Notes: generated by a model not told the origin, from the letters alone. 48,080 nt of DNA from Sphingomonas sp. A2-49 (GCF_025548555.1 NZ_JAJLPA010000027.1:1-48080); one strand, 5' to 3'. Positions 37,574 to 45,826 are shown, counted from the first letter of the stretch. Translations and numbers: made by a program.

Positions 37574-37639
37574 ACCAAACGACATGGCTCTACCATTGGA
37601 TGAACCCTCGCCATTGCCGTGGCGGGGGTTCTTTCGTTT
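37574..37639 (+). ncRNA. Candidate antisense-type small RNA (type I antitoxin-like)
   Basis: A predicted RNA of about 66 bases with a candidate promoter before it and a terminator hairpin at its end. Its 5' part contains CACCAAACGACATG (37573-37586) and CCATTGGAT (37593-37601), separated by 6 bases. Both blocks are identical to the plus strand at 37758-37771 and 37779-37787, so the RNA is complementary to the translation-start region of the 30-codon ORF on the other strand. Single-stranded 5' seed plus terminator stem is the form of known type I antitoxin RNAs. Transcription is not shown by the sequence. Confidence 0.5.
37602..37639 (+). terminator. Intrinsic terminator of candidate small RNA
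   Basis: GAACCCTCGCCA (37602-37613) pairs with TGGCGGGGGTTC (37620-37631), twelve pairs with one T-G wobble and a 6-base loop. TTTCGTTT follows. The T-tract lies only on the plus-strand side, so it is oriented for a plus transcript. Confidence 0.7.
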
Positions 37640-37677
37640 GGGGAGACGCGTTGCCGCGCGCCTCCCCGCCCGTTGGC

Positions 37678-37770
37678 CTATCCGCGACGTGCGACCTCGA
37701 CCACCTTCAACAGAAGGGTGCCGAAGCCGAACAACGCCGCAAGGAACAGGCACACATCACCAAACGACAT
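37678..37770 (-). CDS. Candidate 30-residue single-span membrane peptide (type I toxin-like)
   Basis: A short ORF too small for ordinary gene calling. The peptide starts MSFGDVCLFLAALFGFGTLL, continues with LKVV and ends EVARRG. It is one hydrophobic helix with a basic tail, the build of type I toxins such as TisB or Ibs. GGAG at 37780-37777 stands six bases before the ATG at 37770; an in-frame ATG at 37782 lacks such a site. The start codon and part of the ribosome-binding site fall in the two blocks duplicated in the facing small RNA. A possible promoter is CTGACA about 18 bases before TAGTGT upstream. No family is recognised. Confidence 0.55.
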   Translation of the reverse strand: MSFGDVCLFLAALFGFGTLLLKVVEVARRG

Positions 37771-37787
37771 GTCGTTCTCCATTGGAT

Positions 37788-37807
37788 CGACGGCAGGATC
37801 GCCGTCG
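37788..37807 (-). promoter_or_regulatory. 5' leader hairpin of the small membrane-peptide ORF
   Basis: CGACGG and CCGTCG form a 6-base-pair stem with an 8-base loop directly next to the 9-base complementary block. It would lie in the 5' untranslated region of the ORF mRNA. Structured leaders that control ribosome access are usual in type I toxin mRNAs. Confidence 0.4.
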
Positions 37808-37866
37808 ACATAACACTAGAAGCCGCACCGCCGAAATGTCAGGTCCGTTTCGGTAGCACCACCGGA

Positions 37867-38973
37867 TCAGACCGCCCGCGCCGTGCCACCGGCATAGACA
37901 TGCGTGCAAAGCTGCGCCCCGGGCGTGTCGTCGGGGGTCAGCGCGGCGACGGTGACCCAGCCTGCCGCGCGCATCGCCGCGCCGGCGGCGGCGTCGGTGC
38001 CGAACGGCAGGAACAGGCGGCGGCGATCGACCGCGGTGGCGGTCGACACGATCGCGTCGGCGTAGAGCGAGAAGCCCGTTGCCGCCTCTTCGTCGCCATC
38101 GCCGTGGACGACGGTATAGGTCCCGCCGCGCCCCACTTCGCGCGCGACGCCGGCCGCGAACAGCGAAAAGCCGAGCCACGTCTGATATTCGAAGCCGTGC
38201 CGCTCGGTCGGGTCGAGCGTCAGCGTCACCGCGTCGGGCATCGCCGCGGCGATCTCCATCAGCCCGTCGAGCCGCGAGCCGAGCACGCCGCCCGTGTCGA
38301 ACGCGCGCAGCTTCGCCAGGGCGCCGTCGAACGGCCCCGCCGCGGCGATCAGCGGCAGGTAGGCGGGCGCGATCTCCGCCACGCCGCCCGCGTCCTTGGC
38401 GTCGAGCCGCTCGCGCAGGCGCGCGATGCGGTCGGCCGGCACCGGCAGCGGCCCGGCGGCGAGCGTATCGACCAGGTCGGGCAGCGTGAAGTCGATCGAG
38501 ACGCCCGCGACGCCGGCCGCGGCCAGCCCCTCGACCGCGACGCCCACGACCTCGCGTGCGGCGGCGATCGAATCGAGCCCGATCAGCTCGGCACCGACCT
38601 GGCGACGCTCGCGATCCGGCGCCAGCGCCGTCGCGCGCAGCAGCAGCACCGATCCGGCATAGGACAGCCGCACCGGCCGCGGATGATGCCCCATGCGCGT
38701 CGCCGCGATCCGCGCGACCTGCGCGGTCAGATCGGGCCGGATCGCCATCGTCGCCTGGCTGACCGGATCGACGAAGCGCACCGCGTCGCGCAGTCCCCCG
38801 GCCTTCAGCCGTGCCGCAAGACCGTCCGCGAATTCGGCGAGCGGCGGATCCACGCGCTCATAGCCATGCGCCCGCGCCGCCTCCAGCACCCGCGCCTCGA
38901 CCGCCGCGGCGGCATCGGCGAAGGGCGGCAGGGAATCGTGAAAGCCCTCGGGCAGCAGGCCGGATCTGGTCAT
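37867..38973 (-). CDS. hisZ: ATP phosphoribosyltransferase regulatory subunit
   Basis: A 368-residue HisRS-like protein lacking the tRNA-binding part. It activates the short form of HisG in the first step of histidine synthesis. It begins MTRSGLLPEGFHDSLPPFAD and shows the class II fold segments RFVDPVSQATMAIRPDLTAQ and VGAELIG. An in-frame ATG at 38997 would add eight residues with no family match, so 38973 is preferred. hisG is not in the window. Confidence 0.92.
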   Translation of the reverse strand: MTRSGLLPEGFHDSLPPFADAAAAVEARVLEAARAHGYERVDPPLAEFADGLAARLKAGGLRDAVRFVDPVSQATMAIRPDLTAQVARIAATRMGHHPRPVRLSYAGSVLLLRATALAPDRERRQVGAELIGLDSIAAAREVVGVAVEGLAAAGVAGVSIDFTLPDLVDTLAAGPLPVPADRIARLRERLDAKDAGGVAEIAPAYLPLIAAAGPFDGALAKLRAFDTGGVLGSRLDGLMEIAAAMPDAVTLTLDPTERHGFEYQTWLGFSLFAAGVAREVGRGGTYTVVHGDGDEEAATGFSLYADAIVSTATAVDRRRLFLPFGTDAAAGAAMRAAGWVTVAALTPDDTPGAQLCTHVYAGGTARAV

Positions 38974-39031
38974 GGCCGCAGCGGATAGCGGGCACACCGC
39001 ACGAGCGCCATAGCCGCGATGCGACGCGGCG

Positions 39032-40081
39032 CTATCGGCCGCCGGCGCCCTCGACCGGGGCGGGTGGCGCGAGAGACGGCACGGGATCGGGGGTTACCGG
39101 CAGTTCGACGGTAGGGGCGCCGCCGCGGCCGCGCAGGCGGATCGTGCCCGTCGGCGCCTCGGTCATCCCGCCGCTGCCCGCCCTGCCGCGGCCATGCAGG
39201 CGGTCGATCTCCGCCTGCCGCCGTTGCAGGTAGAAATCGCGCGCGTTGCGATACGGATCGCCGGGGGCCGCGCCGATCGCCTTGTACGTCTCGTCGAATT
39301 CGGCGCGATGATCGAGCGCGCCCAGCACACCGGCGGGAAGCGCGAACTTGGGATCGGTCACCCCCCGGCCGAGCGCAATCGGCAGGATCAGGCGGTCGAT
39401 CGCGCCGCCGAACAGGTCACGCACCGTCGTCGGCCCGACCAGCGGCAGGTAGAGGAACGCACCGTTGGGCACGCCGTAGAAGCCCAGCGTGTTGGCGAAC
39501 CCATTGCTGCGCCGCGGCAGCCGGAACGGCCGGCGGCGGGCGATGTCGAACAGGCCGATCGCACCGATCGTCGTGTTGACCGCGAACCGCCCGACGGTCT
39601 CGACCGCCTTGCCGATCTTGTGCTGGAGCAGGAAGTTCACGAACACGACCGGTTCGCGCAGATTGTAGAGGAAGTTGTGGATGCCGTCGCGCACCGGCCC
39701 CGGCACCTTCTTCTTGTACGCCATCGACACCGGGCCGATCAGCGCGCGATCGACCTTCATCGTCGCGTCGAAGGCCTTGGCGTTGATCCCGTCGAGCGGG
39801 TCGGGCGCCTCCCACGCGCCGCGCGCGGTGACGACGATGTCGTTCGCCTGCGGTGCGGCGGCGGCCGGCGGCGGCGGCACGGTCTGTGCAGGAGCCGGTT
39901 CGGCGGCCGGCGTATCCTGCGGCGGCGCGGCCGGGGCTGGCATGTCCTGCTCGACCGGCGCCCAGGTCGGCGGCATGAACGCCGGCGGCTCCACGACCGA
40001 CAGCATCATCGCAAGCACCGCCACCGTCACTCGGACGCACCCCCGTATTGCCGTCGATCGTTGCGCCGGTGTCCCGTGCAT
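39032..40081 (-). CDS. MlaA/VacJ family protein without a lipobox
   Basis: A 349-residue outer-membrane phospholipid-removal protein. The family core starts APDPLDGINAKAFDATMKVD (about 89-108) and continues with NFLYNLREPVVFVNFLL, RFAVNTTIGAIGLFDIA, LPLVGPTTVRDLFG and the late EIDRLHG. An N-terminal hydrophobic segment (VTVAVLAMMLSVV) is followed by a Pro/Ala-rich linker. No Cys follows it, so the lipidation site normal for MlaA is missing. It would work with the Mla transporter encoded near 8.6-12.2 kb. It sits between serA and hisZ. Confidence 0.9.
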   Translation of the reverse strand: MHGTPAQRSTAIRGCVRVTVAVLAMMLSVVEPPAFMPPTWAPVEQDMPAPAAPPQDTPAAEPAPAQTVPPPPAAAAPQANDIVVTARGAWEAPDPLDGINAKAFDATMKVDRALIGPVSMAYKKKVPGPVRDGIHNFLYNLREPVVFVNFLLQHKIGKAVETVGRFAVNTTIGAIGLFDIARRRPFRLPRRSNGFANTLGFYGVPNGAFLYLPLVGPTTVRDLFGGAIDRLILPIALGRGVTDPKFALPAGVLGALDHRAEFDETYKAIGAAPGDPYRNARDFYLQRRQAEIDRLHGRGRAGSGGMTEAPTGTIRLRGRGGAPTVELPVTPDPVPSLAPPAPVEGAGGR

Positions 40082-40193
40082 AACGCCGAGTCCGGCGGAG
40101 CGATAGCACCCGGCATGCCGAAATCGGGACGGTTCCGTGCGGGATCGATGGCCGGGCGCCCGGCGCGGAGAAACCGCGCGCCCGGCCGTGCCG

Positions 40194-41771
40194 TCAGAAG
40201 CGGAGGCCCATCGCGGTCTTCACGCCGCCCAACGCCTTGACCTTGGCGAGCAGTGCGGCATCGACCGGCTCGTCGACCGACAGCAGCAGCACCGCCTCGC
40301 CGCCCGCCTGTCGGCGGCCCAAGTGGAAGGTGCCGATGTTGACGCCCGCCTCGCCCAGCGCCGTCCCCAGCCGCCCGATGAAGCCCGGCGCGTCCTCGTT
40401 GACGACGTACAGCATCGGCCCGACCAGATCGGCTTCGACCTTGATCCCGAACAGTTCGACGAGGCGCGGCGCCTGGTCGCCGAACAGCGTGCCCGCCACC
40501 GAACGTTCGCCGTCCGCGGTCTTCACCGAGACGCGCAGCAGCGTGTGATAGTCGCCCTCGCGCTCGGTGCGTACCTCGCGCACCTCGACGCCGCGATCCT
40601 TCGCCAGGAACGGCGCGTTGACCATGTTGACCGTGTCGGTCTGGTTGCGCAGGAACCCGGCCAGCACCGCGCTGGTGATCGGCTTGGCGTTGAGTTCCGC
40701 CGCCGCGCCCTCGGTATGCACCGAGATGCGGGTGATCGCGCCCGTGGTCAGCTGGCCGACGAGGCTGCCGAGCTTTTCGGCCAGCGCCATGTAGGGCTTC
40801 AGCTTGGGTGCTTCCTCCGCCGACAGGCTGGGCACGTTGAGCGCGTTGGTGACGCCGCCGGACACCAGATAGTCCGCCATCTGCTCGGCGACCTGGATCG
40901 CGACGTTGACCTGCGCCTCCGTCGTCGACGCGCCGAGGTGCGGCGTGCTGACGAAATTGGGGGTGCCGAACAGCGGCGATGCCTTTGCCGGCTCCTCGAC
41001 GAACACGTCGAGCGCCGCGCCGCCGATATGGCCGCTGTCGAGTCCCGCCTTCAGCGCCGCCTCGTCGATCAGGCCGCCGCGCGCGCAGTTGATGATGCGC
41101 ACGCCCTTCTTCGTCTTCGCCAGCGCCTCCGCCGACAGGATGTTGCGGGTCTGGTCGGTCAGCGGCGTGTGCAGCGTGATGAAGTCGGCGCGGGCCAGCA
41201 AGTCATCGAGGCTGACCTTCTCGACCCCCATTTCCACCGCGCGCTCGGGCGTCAGGAACGGATCGAACGCGACCACCTTCATCCGGAGCCCGCGCGCACG
41301 ATCGGCGACGATCGAGCCGATGTTCCCCGCGCCGATCAGGCCCAGCGTCTTGGCGGTCAGCTCGACCCCCATGAAGCGGTTCTTCTCCCACTTGCCCGCC
41401 TGCGTCGAGGCATCCGCCTCGGGCAACTGGCGCGCGAGCGCGAACATCAGCGCGATGGCATGTTCGGCGGTGGTGATGCTGTTGCCGAACGGGGTGTTCA
41501 TCACCACCACGCCCTTGGCCGACGCCGCGGGGATATCGACGTTGTCGACGCCGATGCCGGCGCGGCCGACGACCTTGAGGTTGGTGGCATGCTCCAGGAT
41601 CGCCCTGGTGACCTTGGTCGAGCTGCGGATGGCGAGGCCGTCATATTCGCCGATGATCGCCATCAGCTCTTCGGGGGTCTTGCCGGTGATCTCGTCGACC
41701 TCGACGCCGCGCTCGCGAAAAATCTGCGCGGCCTTGGGGTCCATCTTGTCGGAAATGAGGACTTTAGGCAT
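40194..41771 (-). CDS. serA: D-3-phosphoglycerate dehydrogenase
   Basis: A 525-residue NAD enzyme for the first step of serine synthesis. The Rossmann motif is LGLIGAGNIGSIVADRA (about 143-159). The substrate/catalytic region shows INCARGGLIDEAAL and the general-base His in STPHLGASTTEAQ. An intervening domain and a C-terminal ACT domain follow (VNEDAPGFIGRLGTALGEAG, VLLLSVDEPVDAAL), the long type found in actinobacteria and alphaproteobacteria. It follows serC on the same strand. Confidence 0.96.
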   Translation of the reverse strand: MPKVLISDKMDPKAAQIFRERGVEVDEITGKTPEELMAIIGEYDGLAIRSSTKVTRAILEHATNLKVVGRAGIGVDNVDIPAASAKGVVVMNTPFGNSITTAEHAIALMFALARQLPEADASTQAGKWEKNRFMGVELTAKTLGLIGAGNIGSIVADRARGLRMKVVAFDPFLTPERAVEMGVEKVSLDDLLARADFITLHTPLTDQTRNILSAEALAKTKKGVRIINCARGGLIDEAALKAGLDSGHIGGAALDVFVEEPAKASPLFGTPNFVSTPHLGASTTEAQVNVAIQVAEQMADYLVSGGVTNALNVPSLSAEEAPKLKPYMALAEKLGSLVGQLTTGAITRISVHTEGAAAELNAKPITSAVLAGFLRNQTDTVNMVNAPFLAKDRGVEVREVRTEREGDYHTLLRVSVKTADGERSVAGTLFGDQAPRLVELFGIKVEADLVGPMLYVVNEDAPGFIGRLGTALGEAGVNIGTFHLGRRQAGGEAVLLLSVDEPVDAALLAKVKALGGVKTAMGLRF

Positions 41772-41792
41772 GGGTGTTATCCTGTGAACCAG

Positions 41793-41885
41793 CCGTCACC
41801 GCCGCGAAGGCGGGGTCCGTAGCCGCTGACGTTGCGGCGTCTGCGACGACCTGCGTGTATGGATCCCCGCCTGCGCGGGGATGAC
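41793..41885. repeat. Dispersed GC-rich palindromic repeat
   Basis: Two stem-loops lie between serC and serA. One is CCGCC/GGCGG near 41800-41815. The other is CCCCGC-CTGC-GCGGGG at 41865-41880, inside the phrase GGATCCCCGCCTGCGCGGGG followed by ATGACG. The latter is a typical sphingomonad intergenic repeat. It could stabilise or attenuate the serC-serA transcript. Confidence 0.6.
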
Positions 41886-41894
41886 GAAATCGGG

Positions 41895-43049
41895 TTAGGC
41901 GGCGTTCTTCGCGGTCGCGTAGGCCCAGTCGAGCCAGGGACCGAGCGCCTCGATATCGGCGGTATCCACCGTTGCACCGCACCAGATGCGCAGGCCCGGC
42001 GGGGCGTCGCGATAGCCGGCGACGTCATAGGCGGCACCTTCTTTCTCGAGTAGCCCGGCCATGGTCTTGATGAACGCCTCGTCGGCGCCCTCGACGGTCA
42101 GGCAGACGCTGGTCTTCGACCGCGACGCGGGGTCCGCGGCGAGGTGGCCGAGCCAGTCGCGGTCCGCGACGATCCGGTCGAGCGCGGCGGCATTGGCGTC
42201 CGATCGCGCGATCAGGCCGCGCGCGCCGAGCGACTTCGCCCATTCGAGGCTGGCGATCGCATCCTCGACCGCGAGCATCGACGGCGTGTTGATCGTCTCG
42301 CCCTTGAACACGCCCTCGGCCAGCTTGCCCTTCGACACCAGGCGGAACACCTTGGGCAGCGGCCAGGCGGGCGTGTAATGTTCCAGCCGCTCGACCGCAC
42401 GCGGACCGAGGATCAGCACGCCATGGCCGCCCTCGCCGCCCAGCACCTTCTGCCAGCTGAACGTGGCGACGTCGATTTTCGACCAGTCGATGTCATAGGC
42501 GAAGACGCCCGACGTCGCGTCGGCGAAGCTCAGCCCCTCGCGGTCCGCCGGGATGAAGTCGGCGTTCGGCACGCGGACGCCGGACGTCGTGCCGTTCCAG
42601 GTGAACAGCACGTCGGTCGACCAGTCGATCGCGCCGAGGTCGGGCAGCTGCCCGTAATCGGCGCGGATGACGGTCGGGTCGATCTTCAGCTGCTTGACCG
42701 CGTCGGTCACCCAGCCCTCGCCGAAGCTTTCCCATGCCAGTGTCGTGACGGGCCGCGCGCCGAGCATCGTCCACATCGCCATCTCGAACGCGCCCGTGTC
42801 CGACCCCGGGACGATGCCGATCCGGTGCGTGTCGGGCAGGTCGAGCAGCTCGCGCATCAGGTCGAGGCAGAGGCCGAGGCGGGCCTTGCCGATCCTGGAA
42901 CGGTGCGAGCGGCCGAGCGATGCGGTGGCGAGCCTCGAGGCATCCCAGCCCGGAGGCTTGGCGCAGGGACCGGAGCTGAAGAAGGGGCGTGCCGGTTTGG
43001 TGGCAGGCTGGGTCGCACCCGATGCGGGTGCGGTCGCGGTATCCGTCAA
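41895..43049 (-). CDS. serC: Phosphoserine aminotransferase
   Basis: A 384-residue pyridoxal-phosphate enzyme for the second step of serine synthesis, of the alphaproteobacterial type. Motifs are RPFFSSGPCAKPPGWDASRL near the start, GIVPGSDTGAFEMAMWTMLG and the cofactor Lys in VATFSWQKVLGGEGGHGVLI. The start is a TTG at 43049 with a GAGGAG box seven bases before it. The next in-frame ATG would lose the conserved N-terminus. The leader carries hairpins, one holding the ribosome-binding site. Confidence 0.94.
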   Translation of the reverse strand: MTDTATAPASGATQPATKPARPFFSSGPCAKPPGWDASRLATASLGRSHRSRIGKARLGLCLDLMRELLDLPDTHRIGIVPGSDTGAFEMAMWTMLGARPVTTLAWESFGEGWVTDAVKQLKIDPTVIRADYGQLPDLGAIDWSTDVLFTWNGTTSGVRVPNADFIPADREGLSFADATSGVFAYDIDWSKIDVATFSWQKVLGGEGGHGVLILGPRAVERLEHYTPAWPLPKVFRLVSKGKLAEGVFKGETINTPSMLAVEDAIASLEWAKSLGARGLIARSDANAAALDRIVADRDWLGHLAADPASRSKTSVCLTVEGADEAFIKTMAGLLEKEGAAYDVAGYRDAPPGLRIWCGATVDTADIEALGPWLDWAYATAKNAA

Positions 43050-43054
43050 TGTAT

Positions 43055-43094
43055 CTCTCCTCACAGAGAGCACGCGCCGCGTTGGGGCGGCGTG
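43055..43094 (-). promoter_or_regulatory. Candidate serC leader RNA with RBS-sequestering hairpin
   Basis: On the minus strand CTCTC (43070-43066) pairs with GAGAG (43059-43055), and the GAGGAG ribosome-binding site lies in the loop and right arm. Just upstream CACGCCGC (43094-43087) pairs with GCGGCGCGTG (43080-43071) with a 2-base bulge. A structured serC leader is known from alphaproteobacteria; whether this is the same motif cannot be decided by eye. Confidence 0.45.
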
Positions 43095-43265
43095 GCCCGT
43101 CGACGGCCCTAGAGGCGTCGATCCGGTCTGGCAAGGCGCCTTCGCTCGACAGGCGCAACAATGCATCGTGGGAACGGCCTCACATGAGGAAGAATTGCGC
43201 CGGCCAAAGGATTCGACGGCACGCAGTCAGGTGCGAGCAAGCTTGCCCCCCGTTAAAGAGTGACG

Positions 43266-43937
43266 ATGACATGCCGTGATTCCTGCGTGGCGGCCGCACT
43301 GGTCCTCACCTTCGCGCTCGGCGCCTGCGGGCGGTCCGATCGTCCCGAGCCGCCGCCGACGCGCGGGCCTGCGCGGCTGGTCGAAGGCCCGTCGCTGCGC
43401 GAAACGGCGCAATGCCATGCGGACCTGACCGCGATGGGCGTCGCGTTCCAGCCGCTGCCCGATCGACAGATCGCCCCCGGTTGCGGCCTGGTCGGTACGG
43501 TCAAGCTGCTCGATATCGGCGTTCCCACCGCGAACCTCGGCGCGGTGCGCTGCGGCCAGGCGCGTGCCTATGCCGCCTGGGCGCGCAACGCGGTGGCGCC
43601 CGCGGCCTATCAGATCCTCGGCAGCGAACTCGCGCGGATCGACAGCATGGGCAGCTATGCCTGCCGCAACGTCGTCGGCTCCGCCGCTGCCGCCGGGCGG
43701 CGGTCTGGCCATGCGATCGCCAACGCGATCGACATCGGCGCGTTCGTGCTGAAGGACGGCCGGCGCATCGCGATCCTCGACGACTGGAATTCCGCCGATC
43801 CGCAGGTCCAGCGCTTCCTCGTCACCATCCACGATTCGGCCTGTCGCCGCTTCGGCACCGTGCTGTCGCCCGCCTACAATGCCGCGCATCGCAACCACTT
43901 GCACCTGGAGGACGACCACGCGCACCTGTGCCGGTGA
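43266..43937 (+). CDS. Extensin-like C-terminal domain lipoprotein
   Basis: A 223-residue protein. The N-terminus (VAAALVLTFALGAC) is a signal peptide ending in a lipobox. The extensin-like domain follows, with SYACRNVVGSAAAAGRRSGH, ANAIDIGAFVL, RILDDWN-like AILDDWNSADP and AHRNHLHLEDDH. The conserved His/Asp pattern (SGHAIANAID, NHLHLED) resembles D-alanyl-D-alanine peptidase metal ligands, so a cell-wall role is possible. The ATG at 43266 fits the AAAGAG box better than the GTG at 43260. Confidence 0.88.
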   Translation: MTCRDSCVAAALVLTFALGACGRSDRPEPPPTRGPARLVEGPSLRETAQCHADLTAMGVAFQPLPDRQIAPGCGLVGTVKLLDIGVPTANLGAVRCGQARAYAAWARNAVAPAAYQILGSELARIDSMGSYACRNVVGSAAAAGRRSGHAIANAIDIGAFVLKDGRRIAILDDWNSADPQVQRFLVTIHDSACRRFGTVLSPAYNAAHRNHLHLEDDHAHLCR

Positions 43938-43983
43938 CATTTCGCCCGTTGAGGCGGAATCCGCTTTGCTCTAACGCCTGCGG

Positions 43984-44859
43984 ATGACCGACACACGCCT
44001 ACCGACCCGCGTCTTCCCCAACGCCAGCCAGGACGCAGCCAGCGCCAGCCAGGCGATTTCGACCCCGCAGACCGAGGATCCGGCCTACAAGCTCGCGTTC
44101 CAGGACATGGACTTCCTGCTGCGCGAGGACCTGCGCCCGATCCGCTTCCAGCTCGAGCTGCTGAAACCCGAACTGCTGCTCGAGGAGGCGAAGATCGCCT
44201 CGACCTTCGTCATGTACGGGTCGGCACGCATCCCGGAACCGGCCAAGGCGCATGCGATGCTGGAGATGGCGAGCGACGACACCGCGCGCGCGATCGCCGA
44301 TCGGCTGGTCGCCAAGAGCCGCTATTACGACGTCGCCCGCGAACTGGCGCAGATCGCCAGCCGCGTACCGCGCGACCAGAACGGCATGCGCCAGTTCGTC
44401 GTCTGTTCGGGCGGCGGGCCGTCGATCATGGAAGCGGCGAACCGCGGCGCGACCGAGGTCGGCGCCGAATCGATCGGGCTGAACATCGTCCTGCCGCACG
44501 AGCAGGCGCCCAACCCCTATGTCACGCCGTCGCTGAGCTTCCAGTTCCACTATTTCGCGCTGCGCAAGATGCACTTCCTGCTGCGCGCGCGGGCGCTTGC
44601 CGCCTTCCCCGGCGGGTTCGGGACGTTCGACGAACTGTTCGAGCTGCTGACGTTGATCCAGACGGGCAAGATCAAGCCGATCCCCGTGCTGCTGTTCGGT
44701 CGCGAATTCTGGGAAAAGGTCGTCAATTTCCAGGCTCTGGTCGACGAGGGCGTGGTTAGCCAGCGCGACCTCGGCATCTTCACCTATGTCGAAACCGCCG
44801 AAGAGGCATGGGACGTCGTCCGCGCCTTCTATGAGGAACAGGCGAAGAAGGACGGCTGA
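43984..44859 (+). CDS. LOG family (TIGR00730-like) nucleotide nucleosidase
   Basis: A 291-residue cytoplasmic protein of the LOG/Rossmann family. The nucleotide site is CSGGGPSIMEAANRGA (about 139-154). The catalytic/phosphate motif is FPGGFGTFDELFELLTLIQ, matching PGGxGTxxE. Relatives cleave the base from nucleoside 5'-monophosphates or activate cytokinins; which applies here is not known. An N-terminal extension of about 90 residues precedes the core, as in the longer PpnN-like and alphaproteobacterial members. Confidence 0.9.
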   Translation: MTDTRLPTRVFPNASQDAASASQAISTPQTEDPAYKLAFQDMDFLLREDLRPIRFQLELLKPELLLEEAKIASTFVMYGSARIPEPAKAHAMLEMASDDTARAIADRLVAKSRYYDVARELAQIASRVPRDQNGMRQFVVCSGGGPSIMEAANRGATEVGAESIGLNIVLPHEQAPNPYVTPSLSFQFHYFALRKMHFLLRARALAAFPGGFGTFDELFELLTLIQTGKIKPIPVLLFGREFWEKVVNFQALVDEGVVSQRDLGIFTYVETAEEAWDVVRAFYEEQAKKDG

Positions 44860-45073
44860 GGCGCGCGGGCCTCTGCGCGCGCGGACTGGGCGTCGTGACG
44901 CGCGGTTGCGGCGGCGCGGGTCCCACGGGCCGTATAGCGGAAGCAGGTTTGCCGGCGTGACGGCGTCGTCCCAGTAGCAGGCCGGAACGTCCCGGTGCGG
45001 CACGGCATTGCCCCGCCGCGCCCGTAATGACGTGGGAGGCGGGCCGCAACCGCGGCGCCGTCACCGAACGACC

Positions 45074-45495
45074 CGTCATTGCGAGCGTAGCGAAGCAATC
45101 CAGCGCGTGCCGGTCCGGTTCTGGATCGCGTCGCCGGCCGATTATGATGTGGGAGACGGGCCGAAAACCCCGCCCTTACGATCAAGGACCGTCATTGCCA
45201 GCGTAGCGAAGCAATCCAGCGCGTCCCGGTCCGGCCCTGGATCGCGTCGCCGGCCAATTATGATGTGGGAGGCGAGCCGGAACCCCGCCGTTACGGTCAC
45301 GTCCCGTCATGCGAGCGTAGCGAAGCAGTCCAGCGCGTGCCGGTCCGGCTCTGGATCGCGTCGCGGCCCATCATGATATGGGAGGCGAGCCGGAACCCCC
45401 GCCGTTGCGGTCACGGACCGTCATTGCCAGCGTAGCGAAGCAATCCAGCGCGTCCTGGTCCGGCTCTGGATTGCTTCGCTTCGCTCGCAATGACG
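45074..45495. repeat. Tandem array of ~115-base repeats
   Basis: Four units begin at 45074, 45190, 45305 and 45419 with CGTCATTGCGAGCGTAGCGA or a close variant, followed by AGCAATCCAGCGCGT and a GTCCGG...CTGGAT segment. Spacings are 116, 115 and 114 bases. The last unit ends in the inverted form (CTGGATTGCTTCGCTTCGCT then CGCAATGACG, about 45466-45495), so each unit is derived from a dispersed palindromic repeat. A worn fragment precedes the array from about 45003. No gene is supported between 44860 and 45826. Confidence 0.85.
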
Positions 45496-45506
45496 GCTGC
45501 GGGTCG

Positions 45507-45665
45507 TGACGGAGCGTGAGACGGCCTTCGCAGTGACGGTCGCGAAAAGGTGGCGGGGCGTGAAACGGCCTCCGCAGTGACGGCCGCGGAGTGGCGACGG
45601 GGCCTGCGACGGCCTCCGCGATGACGGCCACGGGGTACCGAGACGGAGCGCAAGACGGCCTCGGG
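45507..45665. repeat. Degenerate ~44-base tandem repeat
   Basis: ACGGCC followed by TTCGCAGTGACGG or a variant recurs at 45521, 45565, 45609 and 45655, spacings 44, 44 and 46. The units share GACGGAGCG or GGCGGGGCG upstream. They adjoin the larger array but have a different core. Confidence 0.7.
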
Positions 45666-45826
45666 CAACACCGGCAGCCGCCGCCGGCCGGACGAGATCG
45701 CGCAAGCGCCCGTTCACCGCCACCGGCGCCGAACGCCCATCGGGCGTTCCACGCATCGCCCCTGCCCGAGCGGGAACCGCCGACGAGCCACCGGGGCCGC
45801 CGCCGCCCGACGGCGGCGCGACCGGA

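Noticed and set aside
37553..37585. An 11-codon minus-strand ORF (MSFGGQYIAY) that looks like a second copy of the small membrane peptide.
   Set aside because: Only the complementary blocks are shared; the hydrophobic part is absent and the ribosome-binding site is poor. It is better explained as the antisense side of the candidate small RNA.
45074..45495. Evenly spaced repeats resembling a CRISPR array.
   Set aside because: The units are about 115 bases and similar along their whole length, there are no unique spacers of 30-40 bases, and no cas genes are near.
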